A DNA stretch of 64,000 bases from JANPBY01 sp963851405 (GCA_963851405.1 CAWKPB010000006.1:186001-250000); one strand, 5' to 3'. Positions 30,965 to 40,040 are shown, numbered from the stretch's first letter. Program-made: numbers and translations. Notes: a model not told the origin generated them from the sequence alone.

Positions 30965-31930
30965 ATGGACGTTATGTCAACCGAATCGACCGCGCTCGCT
31001 TCGCCCTCGGTCCTAACGCGTGTCCTGGCCACCTATCTCGATCACCTCACCGTGGAACGCGGGCTAGCGACCAACACCTTGCTGTCCTACCGGCGCGACC
31101 TGACCCGCTATGCGAGGTACCTGTCGGCGCTCGGCATCGACGATCCGGCCGAGGTGAGCGAATCGGACGTCACGCAGTTCTTGGCGGTCCTGCGCACCGG
31201 GTCCAGCGATCACCGTCCGCTGGCTGCTGGCTCTGCGGCCCGAACCCTCGCGGCGGTGCGTGGATTTCACCGGTTTTGCCTGCGCGAGGGGCTCGCTGCC
31301 AGCGACCCGGCTCACCTCGTGACCCCGCCCGTACCTCCGCGTTCGCTGCCGAAGGCCATCCCCGTGACCGAGGTCGAAGCACTACTCGAGGCGGCCGGGT
31401 TTGACCAGACCCCTCGCGCGCTGCGGGATCGGGCGCTGCTTGAGGTGTTGTACGGCGCAGGTGCCCGGATCTCCGAGGCCGTCGGCCTGGATATCGATGA
31501 CATCGACACCCAACATGGCGTTGTCGACTTGCGCGGGAAGGGCGGAAAGCACCGCCGGGTTCCCCTCGGCTCCTACGCCTGCATTGCGGTGGCCGCCTAT
31601 CTCGTTCGTGGCCGCCCCACACTCGCAGCGAAGGGGCGGGGCACGCCCGCCCTGTTCCTCAACTCGCGCGGGACCCGGTTGTCCCGCCAAAGCGCCTGGG
31701 TCATTTTGCGGCAGGCGGCCGAGAAGGCCGGATTGGATTCGACGTCCTTGTCTCCTCACACGCTGCGCCATTCCTTCGCCACCCATCTGTTGGACGGGGG
31801 AGCGGATGTTCGCGTGGTCCAGGAGTTGTTGGGCCACGCGTCGGTCACGACAACCCAGATCTACACGCTGGTCACGGTGGACCGTCTTCGTGAGGTCTAC
31901 GCGGCAGCTCATCCGCGCGCCCTCGGGTAA
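30965..31930 (+). CDS. xerD: Tyrosine recombinase XerD
   Basis: Resolves chromosome dimers at dif with XerC. The 321-residue protein has an N-terminal SAM-like domain (YLDHLTVERGLATNTLLSYR) and a catalytic domain with the tetrad: Arg in GAGARISEAVGL, HTLRHSFATHLLDGG (His and Arg), the H of LLGHASVTTTQIY and its final Tyr nucleophile. TAGGCT (30950-30955) sits 9 bases before the ATG, suggesting a promoter and a very short leader. It is the chromosomal xerD by locus, not a phage integrase. Confidence 0.93.
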   Translation: MDVMSTESTALASPSVLTRVLATYLDHLTVERGLATNTLLSYRRDLTRYARYLSALGIDDPAEVSESDVTQFLAVLRTGSSDHRPLAAGSAARTLAAVRGFHRFCLREGLAASDPAHLVTPPVPPRSLPKAIPVTEVEALLEAAGFDQTPRALRDRALLEVLYGAGARISEAVGLDIDDIDTQHGVVDLRGKGGKHRRVPLGSYACIAVAAYLVRGRPTLAAKGRGTPALFLNSRGTRLSRQSAWVILRQAAEKAGLDSTSLSPHTLRHSFATHLLDGGADVRVVQELLGHASVTTTQIYTLVTVDRLREVYAAAHPRALG

Positions 31931-31969
31931 GAGCCGTCCGTGAGGCAACTTCTCGCTGTGACTGAGGTC

Positions 31970-31999
31970 TTGCCTGGAAGCAAAGACTCGGCCTAGAGT
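31970..31999 (+). promoter_or_regulatory. Candidate parA promoter
   Basis: TTGCCT at 31970-31975 and TAGAGT at 31994-31999 are spaced by 18 bases, about 70 bases before the parA start. This separates parA transcription from xerD. Confidence 0.4.
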
Positions 32000-32067
32000 G
32001 CGTCCCCTGGATCGGCCATAGCGATGTGTCTGGGAATCGCGAGAACGCTAGAAGGGTAAGTATCTAC

Positions 32068-32970
32068 GTGTCTATGTCGACAAATGATCCGGACGGGAGC
32101 GCTCCCGACCCTGCTCCCGACCCAGCTCCCGACTTAGGACCTGAGCTCGGACCCACGGGACGACCGCTCGTCGACTTCCCAGTCCCACCGACGCTGACCA
32201 GCCACGGCCCTGCTCGCGTGATCGCCATGTGTAATCAGAAGGGCGGCGTGGGCAAAACCACCAGCACGATCAATCTCGGCGCGGCCATGGCGGAGTACGG
32301 TCGCCGAGTTCTGCTGGTCGACTTCGATCCGCAGGGCGCTCTCTCGGTGGGCCTGGGGGTCAACCCGCACGAACTTGATCGTTCGACCTACAACCTGCTC
32401 GTGGACCGCTCGGTCTCTGTGGACGATGTGCTGCTGAAGACCAACATCGCCGGCTTGGACCTCATGCCGAGCAACATCGATCTGTCGGCCGCTGAGGTGC
32501 AGCTGGTCAACGAGGTCGCGCGCGAGCACATCTTGGCTCGGGTGATCGCTCCTGTACTTCCCGACTACGACATCGTGCTCATCGACTGTCAGCCATCTCT
32601 GGGGCTGCTCACCGTGAACGCGCTAACGGCCTCGGACGGCGTGATCATCCCGCTCGAATGCGAGTTCTTTGCCCTGCGTGGGGTGGCCCTACTCATGGAT
32701 ATCATCCAAAAAGTTCAAGATCGGCTTAACCCTCGACTCGAGGTTGAGGGAATTCTCGCCACGATGTACGACGCACGCACCGTGCATGGGCGTGAGGTGC
32801 TGGCGCGCGTGGTGGAAGCCTTTGACGCCAAGGTGTTTCACACCGTGATCCGCAGGACGGTGAAGTTTCCCGAGACGACCGTGGTGGGGGAGCCGATCAC
32901 TTCCTACGCCTCGACGTCGGCCGGGGCCCAGGCCTACCGGGCCCTGGCCCGTGAGGTGTTGGCTCGATGA
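32068..32970 (+). CDS. ParA-family ATPase (xerD/scpA-linked)
   Basis: A 300-residue ParA/Soj-type Walker ATPase. Deviant Walker A CNQKGGVGKTTSTINL (about residues 54-69), VDFDPQGALS, DIVLIDCQPSLGLLT and PLECEFFALRGVALLMDII are all present. The N-terminal about 40 residues are Pro/Asp-rich. Start chosen at GTG 32068, 11 bases after GAAGGG; ATG 32074 and GTG 32026 are alternatives. This is the second, scpAB-linked ParA of actinobacteria, not the origin-proximal one, since no parB or gidB is near. The stop overlaps the next gene as ATGA. Confidence 0.9.
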   Translation: MSMSTNDPDGSAPDPAPDPAPDLGPELGPTGRPLVDFPVPPTLTSHGPARVIAMCNQKGGVGKTTSTINLGAAMAEYGRRVLLVDFDPQGALSVGLGVNPHELDRSTYNLLVDRSVSVDDVLLKTNIAGLDLMPSNIDLSAAEVQLVNEVAREHILARVIAPVLPDYDIVLIDCQPSLGLLTVNALTASDGVIIPLECEFFALRGVALLMDIIQKVQDRLNPRLEVEGILATMYDARTVHGREVLARVVEAFDAKVFHTVIRRTVKFPETTVVGEPITSYASTSAGAQAYRALAREVLAR

Positions 32971-33389
32971 GCCGCCGTGCGAGCCTGCCGGGGGCTGCGG
33001 AGTTGTTCCGCAACGTCGGACCCGGCGAGGATCCTGCCTATCCGGACCAGGACGGTGACGGCACGCCCGTTCACTCCGTGCCCGAACGGCGCACCGAGCC
33101 CGAGGATCGAGGTCAGTCCAGGGCGGGCACCGTTCGCCGTACCAGCCTGAGGAGATCGGGCAAGGACCACGGCCCGTCGGGCAGGGAGCGCCACGACGAG
33201 AAGATCACCGTCTACGTGTCGGCGGATGAGTTGTTCGATCTCGAGCAGGCGCGGTTGCTGCTGCGCGGATCACACGGATTGGCCGTGGATCGGGGCCGAA
33301 TCGTGCGTGAGGCCGTCTCGTTGGTGCTTGCGGACTTCGAGGCCAAGGGCGACTCCAGCATTTTGGTGCGGCGGCTCCGACAGGCGTAG
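32967..33389 (+). CDS. Ribbon-helix-helix-like putative ParA partner
   Basis: A 140-residue protein. Residues 1-70 are charged and probably disordered. The C-terminal part KITVYVSADELFDLEQARLL followed by DRGRIVREAVSLVLADFEAK has the beta strand plus two helices of a ribbon-helix-helix DNA-binding domain, with IVREAV resembling the RHH second-helix core. It is coupled to parA by ATGA overlap. Small RHH proteins partner ParA ATPases on plasmids, so a centromere-binding or ATPase-stimulating role is plausible, though inferred. Confidence 0.65.
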   Translation: MSRRASLPGAAELFRNVGPGEDPAYPDQDGDGTPVHSVPERRTEPEDRGQSRAGTVRRTSLRRSGKDHGPSGRERHDEKITVYVSADELFDLEQARLLLRGSHGLAVDRGRIVREAVSLVLADFEAKGDSSILVRRLRQA

Positions 33390-33426
33390 CGCGGAAAGAG
33401 GCTCCCTTCCGTTACCGTGGACGATC

Positions 33427-34362
33427 GTGACTGCGTCCACGGCAACCTCGGCTGTTGACGCGTCGTCGACTGTCGCCGGCTCCCAGGCTGACGGAGGCGA
33501 ATACTCGGGATTCCGGGTCCACCTCGAGGTGTTCGAGGGCCCCTTCGATCTGCTGCTGCGTTTGATCTCCAAGCACCAGCTCGACGTCACCGAGGTCGCG
33601 CTCTCGCAGGTCACCGACGAGTTCTTGGCCTACTTGAAGGTCGACGAAGCCGAACGTGGCTGGGATCTGGGACAGGCCACTGAGTTCCTCGTCGTCGCCG
33701 CAACCTTGGTTGACATGAAGGCAGCGCGACTGCTGCCCGCTGCGGATGTCGAGGACGAGGAGGATCTGGCTCTGCTCGAAGCTCGCGACCTCCTGTTCGC
33801 GCGGCTGCTGCAGTACCGCGCCTACAAGCAGGCGGCGGGGCACCTGGCCGTGCGGATGAATGAAGAAACCAGCCGTTTCCCACGGGCGGTCGGGCTGGAG
33901 GAGCGGTTCACTGGCCTGCTTCCCGAGGTCCTGCTCGGTCTGGGCGTCGAGGAGTTCGCAGCCATGGCGAGGAGGGCCATGACGCCGCGACTGACTCCGG
34001 TCGTGATGGTCGACCACCTGCACGAGGCTCGGGTCAGCGTTCGCGAACAGGCCACGATGCTGATCGAGCGGTTGCGGCGGGTGCGCGTGGCCACCTTTCG
34101 GTCCCTGACCGCGGACTGTTCGGACACACTCACGGTGGTCGCGCGGTTCTTGGCCCTGCTGGAGCTCTACCGCGACGGGGCGGTCGCCTTTGACCAGATC
34201 GACACTCTGGGGGAACTACACGTGCGATGGACCGGCCCGGATGAGGGTGTCGTGGAGTTCGAAGATGAGTTCGACGCCGATGAGGCAGACATCGACGAAT
34301 CCGACCCTTCATCAGCGGTGGAGCACCCGTCTGGGCTGCCGGCCCAGGAGACATCCGCATGA
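33427..34362 (+). CDS. scpA: Segregation and condensation protein A
   Basis: Kleisin subunit of the SMC-ScpAB condensin. The 311-residue protein has the N-terminal HLEVFEGPFDLLLRLISKHQ and LDVTEVALSQVTDEFLAYL that bind SMC, EFLVVAATLVDMKAARLLP, and a C-terminal winged helix (VVARFLALLELYRDGAVAFD). The tail after about 275 is acidic. The GTG start gives a short Ser/Thr-rich leader. The end overlaps scpB as ATGA. Confidence 0.92.
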   Translation: MTASTATSAVDASSTVAGSQADGGEYSGFRVHLEVFEGPFDLLLRLISKHQLDVTEVALSQVTDEFLAYLKVDEAERGWDLGQATEFLVVAATLVDMKAARLLPAADVEDEEDLALLEARDLLFARLLQYRAYKQAAGHLAVRMNEETSRFPRAVGLEERFTGLLPEVLLGLGVEEFAAMARRAMTPRLTPVVMVDHLHEARVSVREQATMLIERLRRVRVATFRSLTADCSDTLTVVARFLALLELYRDGAVAFDQIDTLGELHVRWTGPDEGVVEFEDEFDADEADIDESDPSSAVEHPSGLPAQETSA

Positions 34363-35057
34363 ACGGCGTTGCCGAGCCAGCGGCCGAGCATGAGGGGGCC
34401 GCCATGGCCGTTGAGCAGGACGTCAAGCACCTGGCCGGCGCCTCTGAAGGGCCAGGTGGGGAGGCCCCTGAACAGCCTGACATAACCGAGCCGGTCGAGA
34501 CCTCCCACGCGGCGCCGACCCTGACAGCTGCGCTGGAGGCGATCCTCATGGTCGTCGACGAGCCCGTGCGTTCGGTGACCCTCGCGCAGGTTCTAGAACG
34601 ACCGGTGGCGGAGGTGGACGGGGCCTTGCTGGCGTTGGCGACGGACTATGACGCCTCGGGGAGAGGATTCGAACTTCGCGAGATCGCGGGCGGCTGGCGG
34701 TTCTACACCAGAGCCTCGTGCGCGCCTGTCGTTGAACGCTTCGTCGTCGATGGCCAACAAGCCAGGCTGACGCAGGCCGCGTTGGAGACCCTCGCGGTCG
34801 TGGCCTACCGGCAGCCGGTCAATCGGGCCCGGATCTCCGCGATTCGTGGGGTCAACGTCGACGGGGTCATTCGCACGCTGGTCTCCCGCGGCCTCGTTGA
34901 GGAGTGCGGAGCCGAGCCTGAGAGTGGAGCGCTGCTGTACCGAACGACGTCGGTGTTCTTGGAGCGGCTCGGGCTCAACGGGCTGGATCAACTCCCCGAA
35001 CTAGGTCCGATGATTCCCGATATTGAGTCACTTACTAATGTTGATGACTTAAGTTGA
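34359..35057 (+). CDS. scpB: Segregation and condensation protein B
   Basis: Partner of ScpA. The 232-residue protein has an acidic N-terminal extension of about 45 residues, then two winged helices: LEAILMVVDEPVRSVTLAQV and TQAALETLAVVAYRQPVNRA then ISAIRGVNVDGVIRTLVSRG, the family signature. Near the end, YRTTSVFLERLGLNGLDQLP is typical. ATG overlaps the scpA stop. The last bases are AT-rich relative to the region. Confidence 0.92.
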   Translation: MNGVAEPAAEHEGAAMAVEQDVKHLAGASEGPGGEAPEQPDITEPVETSHAAPTLTAALEAILMVVDEPVRSVTLAQVLERPVAEVDGALLALATDYDASGRGFELREIAGGWRFYTRASCAPVVERFVVDGQQARLTQAALETLAVVAYRQPVNRARISAIRGVNVDGVIRTLVSRGLVEECGAEPESGALLYRTTSVFLERLGLNGLDQLPELGPMIPDIESLTNVDDLS

Positions 35058-35098
35058 ACGTTAGGGTTAGACAGCTATGACAGAAGACTTGACTAGGC

Positions 35099-35863
35099 AT
35101 GAGTGACCTCGGATCCGACTCACCAAGCCGGCCAGACGACCGTGGGGAGCGCCTGCAGAAGGTCTTGGCGCGGGCGGGCATCGGTAGCCGGCGAGCCTGT
35201 GAGCGGATGATTGACGAGGGCCGCGTCGAAGTGGATGGCCGCATCATTCGCGAGCAGGGTGTGCGGGTGGTCGTGGACGAGGCGGTGATTCGAGTGGATG
35301 GAGTCCGCTTGGCCACTGCACCGGACCTGCTTCATCTGGCTCTGAACAAGCCCGTGGGCGTGGTGAGCACCATGAGCGATCCCGAGGGTCGCCCGTGCCT
35401 GGGGGACTACGTGGAAGGTCGCAAGCAGCGGTTGTTCCATGTGGGGAGGCTCGATTCAGCCACGGAGGGGCTGATTCTGCTGACCAATGATGGCGAGCTT
35501 GGCCATCGATTGATGCACCCGTCGCATGAGGTTCCTAAGACCTACCTCGCTGACATTCCCGGACCGGTCCCACGAGACCTGGGACGACGATTGAAGGATG
35601 GCGTCGAACTCGAGGATGGGCTGGCACGCGTGGACGACTTCAAGGTCGTTTCCTCGGCCGCAGGGCGCGCCCTGGTCGAGGTCGTGCTGCACGAGGGGCG
35701 CAACCACATCGTCCGTCGCCTGTTGGCGGAGGTAGATCGCCCGGTGGATCGACTCGTGCGTACAGCCATTGGCCCCGTCCTGCTGGGGGGACTGCGATCG
35801 GGCGGAGTCCGGGCGCTCAACCGACCCGAGGTCGGGGCGCTGTACGCAACTGTGGGGATGTAA
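35099..35863 (+). CDS. rluB: 23S rRNA pseudouridine synthase, RluB/RsuA family
   Basis: A 254-residue protein with an N-terminal S4 domain (ERLQKVLARAGIGSRRACER) and the RsuA-type catalytic domain: LALNKPVGVVSTMSD, GRLDSATEGLILLTNDGELG with the catalytic Asp in GRLD, and EGRNHIVRRLL. It likely modifies 23S rRNA helix 90 by family analogy. It follows scpB by 41 bases, the conserved scpA-scpB-rluB order. Confidence 0.92.
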   Translation: MSDLGSDSPSRPDDRGERLQKVLARAGIGSRRACERMIDEGRVEVDGRIIREQGVRVVVDEAVIRVDGVRLATAPDLLHLALNKPVGVVSTMSDPEGRPCLGDYVEGRKQRLFHVGRLDSATEGLILLTNDGELGHRLMHPSHEVPKTYLADIPGPVPRDLGRRLKDGVELEDGLARVDDFKVVSSAAGRALVEVVLHEGRNHIVRRLLAEVDRPVDRLVRTAIGPVLLGGLRSGGVRALNRPEVGALYATVGM

Positions 35864-35904
35864 CTGGCGGGCCGAGAAGTCGATTCACCGATGCCACCAG
35901 TCGA

Positions 35905-36104
35905 CCGCAAATAGCGACAAATCGGGTATGGCGTGAGCATCAGACGCACCCTCGTGCGTAGTCGATGTGTCGATATCCGTGGCGAATGTGCCTGGTGAGG
36001 GGGCTGCAATAGTCGTGAGAACGAAAGCACAGGGGTACGGCCGCAGTCGTTAAATATCGACATAGCGATGGCGCGCAATTGCTCACCAAGCAATATGTCG
36101 ATAT
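35905..36104 (+). repeat. AT-rich repeated motif in the rluB-aroH gap
   Basis: The 353-base gap 35864-36216 carries no supported gene but several copies of an AT-rich sequence. ATATCGACATA (36054-36064) and TATGTCGATAT (36094-36104) are a perfect 11-bp inverted pair 29 bases apart. TGTCGATAT recurs at 35968-35976, and AATAGCGACAAAT at about 35909-35921 is a looser copy. AT-rich repeats stand out against the GC-rich surroundings and look like protein-binding sites. Confidence 0.6.
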
Positions 36105-36216
36105 AGCGCAGTATTGGGGAAAGTTGACCCGGCGCGGTGCGCCGGCATCGCCGGAGGCTGCGGATAGGCTCGCGGAGTTCGGGTTAGGGCCGGTCATTTT
36201 CGTGAGGAGTTTCGGC

Positions 36217-36579
36217 ATGCCGTTGCGTGCTGTCAGGGGCGCCACTCAGCTTCGGCAGGACTCACGCGCTGAGATGACCGACGCGGTGGTGGAGTTGATG
36301 AGCGCGCTCATGTCCCGAAATGGGATCGGTGTCGATGATCTCGTCTCGGTGCTGTTCACGGCCACGGTGGACCTCAGATCGGAATTTCCCGCCGCTGCTG
36401 CACGCCAACTGGGTTTGGGTGAAGTGCCCTTGATCTGCGCGCAGGAGCTTGACGTTGAGGGAGCCCTGCCGCGCGTCGTGCGAGTCATGGTGCACGCAGA
36501 GATGGCCCTGCCTAGAGCCGAGGTCGCGCACGTCTACCTCCGTGGAGCCGATGTGCTGCGCCAGGACCTGGCCCAGTGA
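36217..36579 (+). CDS. aroH: Chorismate mutase, AroH type
   Basis: Converts chorismate to prephenate. At 120 residues it matches the monofunctional AroH class: LRAVRGATQL at the start carries the active-site Arg, VSVLFTATVDLRSEFPAAAA then RQLG carry further active-site residues, and CAQELDVEGALPRVVRVMVH completes the trimer interface. ATG 36217 follows GAGGAG; the longer frame to 36079 runs through the AT-rich repeats and is not supported. The stop overlaps tyrA as GTGA. Confidence 0.9.
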   Translation: MPLRAVRGATQLRQDSRAEMTDAVVELMSALMSRNGIGVDDLVSVLFTATVDLRSEFPAAAARQLGLGEVPLICAQELDVEGALPRVVRVMVHAEMALPRAEVAHVYLRGADVLRQDLAQ

Positions 36580-37682
36580 GGGACGGCGCTGCATCCGACC
36601 TCGCCGCGGGTGTCGTGATCGTTGGTGCCGGCCTCATTGGCACGTCCGTCGGACTGGCACTGCGGGCCGCGGGTGTACCCGTGGCCATCGATGACGCGGA
36701 TCCTGATGCCCGGGAGCTAGCGGTAGCGCTGGGTGCCGGAGTGCCCTTGGTTGCGGATGCCGACCCAGCCCTGGTTGTCGTCTGCGTTCCACCGGGCTTG
36801 GTCGCACCAGTCATCCAGAGGTACCAACGACTATTCAACAGGGCGAGCTTTACTGATGTTGCATCAGTAAAGACTCAGGTTCACCTCGACCTTGAGGTTT
36901 TGAGGGTGGATGGGGCCCGGTTTGTCGGTGGTCACCCTATGGCGGGGCGGGAACGGTCGGGGGCGGTGGTTGCGCGGGCCGACTTGTTCGAGGGGCGTCC
37001 TTGGGTGTTGTGTCCGACCGGTTCCAGCGATGAGCGTGCCGTTCGGTTGGCGACCAGCCTGGTTTCTACCTGCGGGGCAGAGCCGATGTTCGTCGCCCCA
37101 GATCGCCATGATCGTGCGGTGGCCTTGGTCTCCCACGCTCCTCAGCTCGTATCGAGCGCCATGGCCGCACGCTTGGTGGGTGCTGACGAAGATCTGACCG
37201 CTCTCGCCGGGCAGGGCGTGCGTGATGTCACTCGCGTGGCAGCCTCAGACGCTGGTCTCTGGACCGAGATCTTGACCGCGAATGCGAGTGAAGTTCTTCC
37301 CGTACTCGAGGGATTGATCGGCGATCTTCAGGTTGTCCGAGAGGCACTTGAGGCCGCGGGACGGCCGGTGGTCGTCGCTGAGGAGATCGCTCCGCTGACC
37401 GAGTTGCTCACGCGCGGTGCGGCCGGCCGTTCGCGGTTGCCGGGTAAACACGGCGGTCGGCCCGCGACCTACGCCGCTGTTCCGGTAGTCGTATCCGACC
37501 AGCCTGGCCAACTCGCGACCTTGTTCGCAGCAGCAGATACGGCCGGTGTGAACGTCGAGGACGTCACGATCGAACACGCGGCCGGGCACCCCTTCGGAGT
37601 CGTCGAACTCGTCGTGAAACCTGACGTGGCAGCCAAGCTCCGGCAAGCTCTGAAGGCCAGTGGCTGGCACGTGCACGGCTGA
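36576..37682 (+). CDS. tyrA: Prephenate dehydrogenase with C-terminal ACT domain
   Basis: Tyrosine biosynthesis. The 368-residue protein has the NAD loop VVIVGAGLIGTSVGLALRAA, TDVASVKTQ, GGHPMAGRERSG and SHAPQLVSSAMAARL, and ends in an ACT regulatory domain (VVVSDQPGQLATLFAAADTA and GVNVEDVTIEHAAG), probably for tyrosine feedback. The GTG start overlaps the aroH stop, so chorismate flows through the pair. The TDVASVK codons lie in a perfect DNA palindrome at 36848-36872, a locally AT-rich patch. Confidence 0.92.
   Translation: MRDGAASDLAAGVVIVGAGLIGTSVGLALRAAGVPVAIDDADPDARELAVALGAGVPLVADADPALVVVCVPPGLVAPVIQRYQRLFNRASFTDVASVKTQVHLDLEVLRVDGARFVGGHPMAGRERSGAVVARADLFEGRPWVLCPTGSSDERAVRLATSLVSTCGAEPMFVAPDRHDRAVALVSHAPQLVSSAMAARLVGADEDLTALAGQGVRDVTRVAASDAGLWTEILTANASEVLPVLEGLIGDLQVVREALEAAGRPVVVAEEIAPLTELLTRGAAGRSRLPGKHGGRPATYAAVPVVVSDQPGQLATLFAAADTAGVNVEDVTIEHAAGHPFGVVELVVKPDVAAKLRQALKASGWHVHG
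36848..36872 (+). repeat. Perfect palindrome inside tyrA
   Basis: CTTTACTGATG and its exact complement CATCAGTAAAG are separated by TTG, an 11-bp stem with a 3-base loop inside the coding sequence for SFTDVASVK. AT content is high compared with flanking codons. Confidence 0.9.
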
Positions 37683-37796
37683 TTCAGGGCTGCGCGGCCA
37701 TTACTCTTGAGGGGTCGGTCCAACGGCCGACCTCGAAAAAGGCTGCACGCCAGCCTGAATCGCCTTCCGACGTCTAGCCCAGCCAGGAGCCGCGCC

Positions 37797-38498
37797 ATGC
37801 CTGAACTTGCTGGGCGCGCACTCGTCATAGCCGTGGACGGCCCGTCGGGCTCGGGAAAGTCGAGTGTGTCGCGCGGAGTCGCGGTGGCGCTCGGCTATCG
37901 ATACCTGGACACCGGGGCCATGTATCGGGCGATGACCTACTGGATGCTCGAGCACGGCGTCGACGTGGACGATCCACTCACTGTCTCGGCCCGGGTGGGG
38001 GAGCCGGCTCTGGAACCGGGGCTCGATCCGGTAGCGCCGACCATCCATCTCGATGGCCAGGATGTGTCGGTCGCCATCCGTGAGCCCCGGGTGACCAAGG
38101 CCGTGAGTGCGGTGAGCGCGGTCCCCGAAGTGCGCGCTCGCCTCGTCCTTCTTCAGCGGGAGGCCATTCGGTCTGGCGGCCTCGTGATCGAGGGCCGCGA
38201 CATCGGCACGGTTGTTTGGCCCGACGCCGAGCTCAAGGTCTTTCTCACGGCCAGCCCCGATGTACGGGCTCAACGTCGAAGCATTGAGTTGACCAGCGCG
38301 GGAACACAGGGCGCCGATGAAGCTGCCACTTTGGCAGACCTCGCCAGACGAGACGCGGTGGACTCGTCGCGAGCTGTGGCGCCACTAACCCAGGCGGCCG
38401 ACGCGGTCGTGGTCGACGCGACTGAGCTGACTCTGGATCAAACGATCGCGGCTGTGCTTGCCCTGGCCGAGGCCCATACCGGCGAGGAAGTCTCATGA
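37797..38498 (+). CDS. cmk: Cytidylate kinase
   Basis: Phosphorylates CMP and dCMP. The 233-residue protein has the P-loop AVDGPSGSGKSSVSRG, YRYLDTGAMYRAMTYWML, VSAVSAVPEVRARLVLLQRE and IEGRDIGTVVWPDAELKVFL, all of the Cmk family. The ATG follows AGCCAGGAGCCG. It overlaps der as ATGA; cmk-der is a very common pair. Confidence 0.94.
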   Translation: MPELAGRALVIAVDGPSGSGKSSVSRGVAVALGYRYLDTGAMYRAMTYWMLEHGVDVDDPLTVSARVGEPALEPGLDPVAPTIHLDGQDVSVAIREPRVTKAVSAVSAVPEVRARLVLLQREAIRSGGLVIEGRDIGTVVWPDAELKVFLTASPDVRAQRRSIELTSAGTQGADEAATLADLARRDAVDSSRAVAPLTQAADAVVVDATELTLDQTIAAVLALAEAHTGEEVS

Positions 38499-39882
38499 GT
38501 GACCAGGATGAATTCCTGAACGCCGACAACCAGTTCGCCGTGGAAGAGGAACTGACTGGGGTCGGACAGCCAGTCCTAGCGGTGGTCGGTCGCCCCAACG
38601 TCGGGAAATCGACGCTTGTGAACCGGATTCTCGGCCGCCGTGAAGCGGTGGTAGAGGACGTTCCGGGGGTGACGCGAGATCGGGTCGCCTACGACGCGCA
38701 GTGGAATGGACGCCGGTTCACCCTCGTGGATACCGGCGGATGGGCAGCCGACGCGGAGGGGATGGCGGGCCGCGTAGCAGCCCAAGCCGAGGCCGCAGTC
38801 GCCGCCGCCGACGCTGTGCTTCTCGTCGTGGATGCGACCGTGGGGATCACCGATCCCGACGAGGCAGTCGTCCGTGTGCTGCGCCGGGCAGGCAAGCCGA
38901 TCGTGCTCGCAGCCAACAAGGTTGACGACCAGCGTACGGAGTCGGAGGCTGCCGCCTTGTGGAACCTTGGGCTCGGACAGCCATACCCAGTTTCGGCTCT
39001 ACATGGTCGGGGTAGTGGCGATCTGCTGGACGCGATCCTCGACGCTTTGCCCGAGGCCCCCGTCGACTCCTTCAACGACTCGGCGGGTCGCGCCGGGTCG
39101 CGCTGCTCGGAAAGCCAAATGTCGGCAAATCCAGTCTGCTCAACCAACTCGCAGGTGAAGACCGGGTCGTGGTCGACGCGGTCGCCGGCACAACGGTGGA
39201 TCCGGTCGATGAGTTCGTTGAAATCGGTGGCGTCGTCTGGCGCTTCGTGGACACCGCTGGCATACGCCGAAGGGCCCACGAGGCATCCGGTCATGAGTAC
39301 TACGCCGTGCTACGTACGCAGGCGGCCCTGGAGAAGGCGGAAGTCGCGATCGTGCTTATCGACGCGAGCCAACCGTTGACCGAACAAGACACGCGCATCA
39401 TCTCGATGGTTGCCGAGGCTGGGCGCGGGCTGGTCCTGGCCTATAACAAGTGGGATCTGCTCGACGATGAGCGGCGCTACTACCTCGAGGGCGAGATCGA
39501 ACGGGAATTGATCCGCGTGCCCTGGGCGATGCGCGTCAATGTCTCAGCTCGGACTGGGCGCCATGTCGACCGTCTCGTGCCGGCCCTCGAGACGGCCTTG
39601 GAGAGCTGGGGGTCACGTGTTCCAACCGGTCGGCTCAACGGTTTCCTCGGGGACTTGGTGGCTGCGACGCCCCCGCCGGTTCGTGGCGGGAAGCAGCCCA
39701 AGATCCTCTTTGCCACCCAGGCCGCGACGCGTCCACCCAAGTTCGTCGTGTTTGCCAGTGGATTCCTCGAGGCGAGTTACCGCCGCTTCATTGAACGACG
39801 GCTCCGCGAGGAGTTCGGGTTCGAAGGAAGTCCGATTGAGGTGAACGTCCGGGTCCGCGAGAAGCGAGGCTCTCGCTCCTGA
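38495..39882 (+). pseudogene. der: Double-GTPase ribosome assembly factor Der (EngA), one frameshift
   Basis: Der has two tandem GTPase domains and a KH-like domain and is normally essential for 50S assembly. The first domain reads in one frame (VVGRPNVGKSTLVNRILG, then VDTGGW and ANKVDD). At about 39090 the frame is lost. The second domain (VALLGKPNVGKSSLLNQLAG, FVDTAGIR, YNKWDLL) and the KH-like end continue in another frame to 39882. Adding one C at GCCGGG (39092-39097) restores a protein of about 462 residues. All motifs are preserved, and the gene should be essential, so a sequence error is more likely than true loss. Confidence 0.9.
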
Positions 39883-39966
39883 GCATTTGATGACGGTTTC
39901 GCCGAGTGGTGAGCGCGAGGGCGCGCTCGTCGCGTCAGGTAGAGTTCTGCACGCCCGCAAGGGCGG

Positions 39967-40040
<74 letters not shown>

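Noticed and set aside
39080..39100. Programmed ribosomal frameshift in der
   Set aside because: No slippery heptamer or downstream structure is evident, and Der is not known to use frameshifting; a missing base is simpler.
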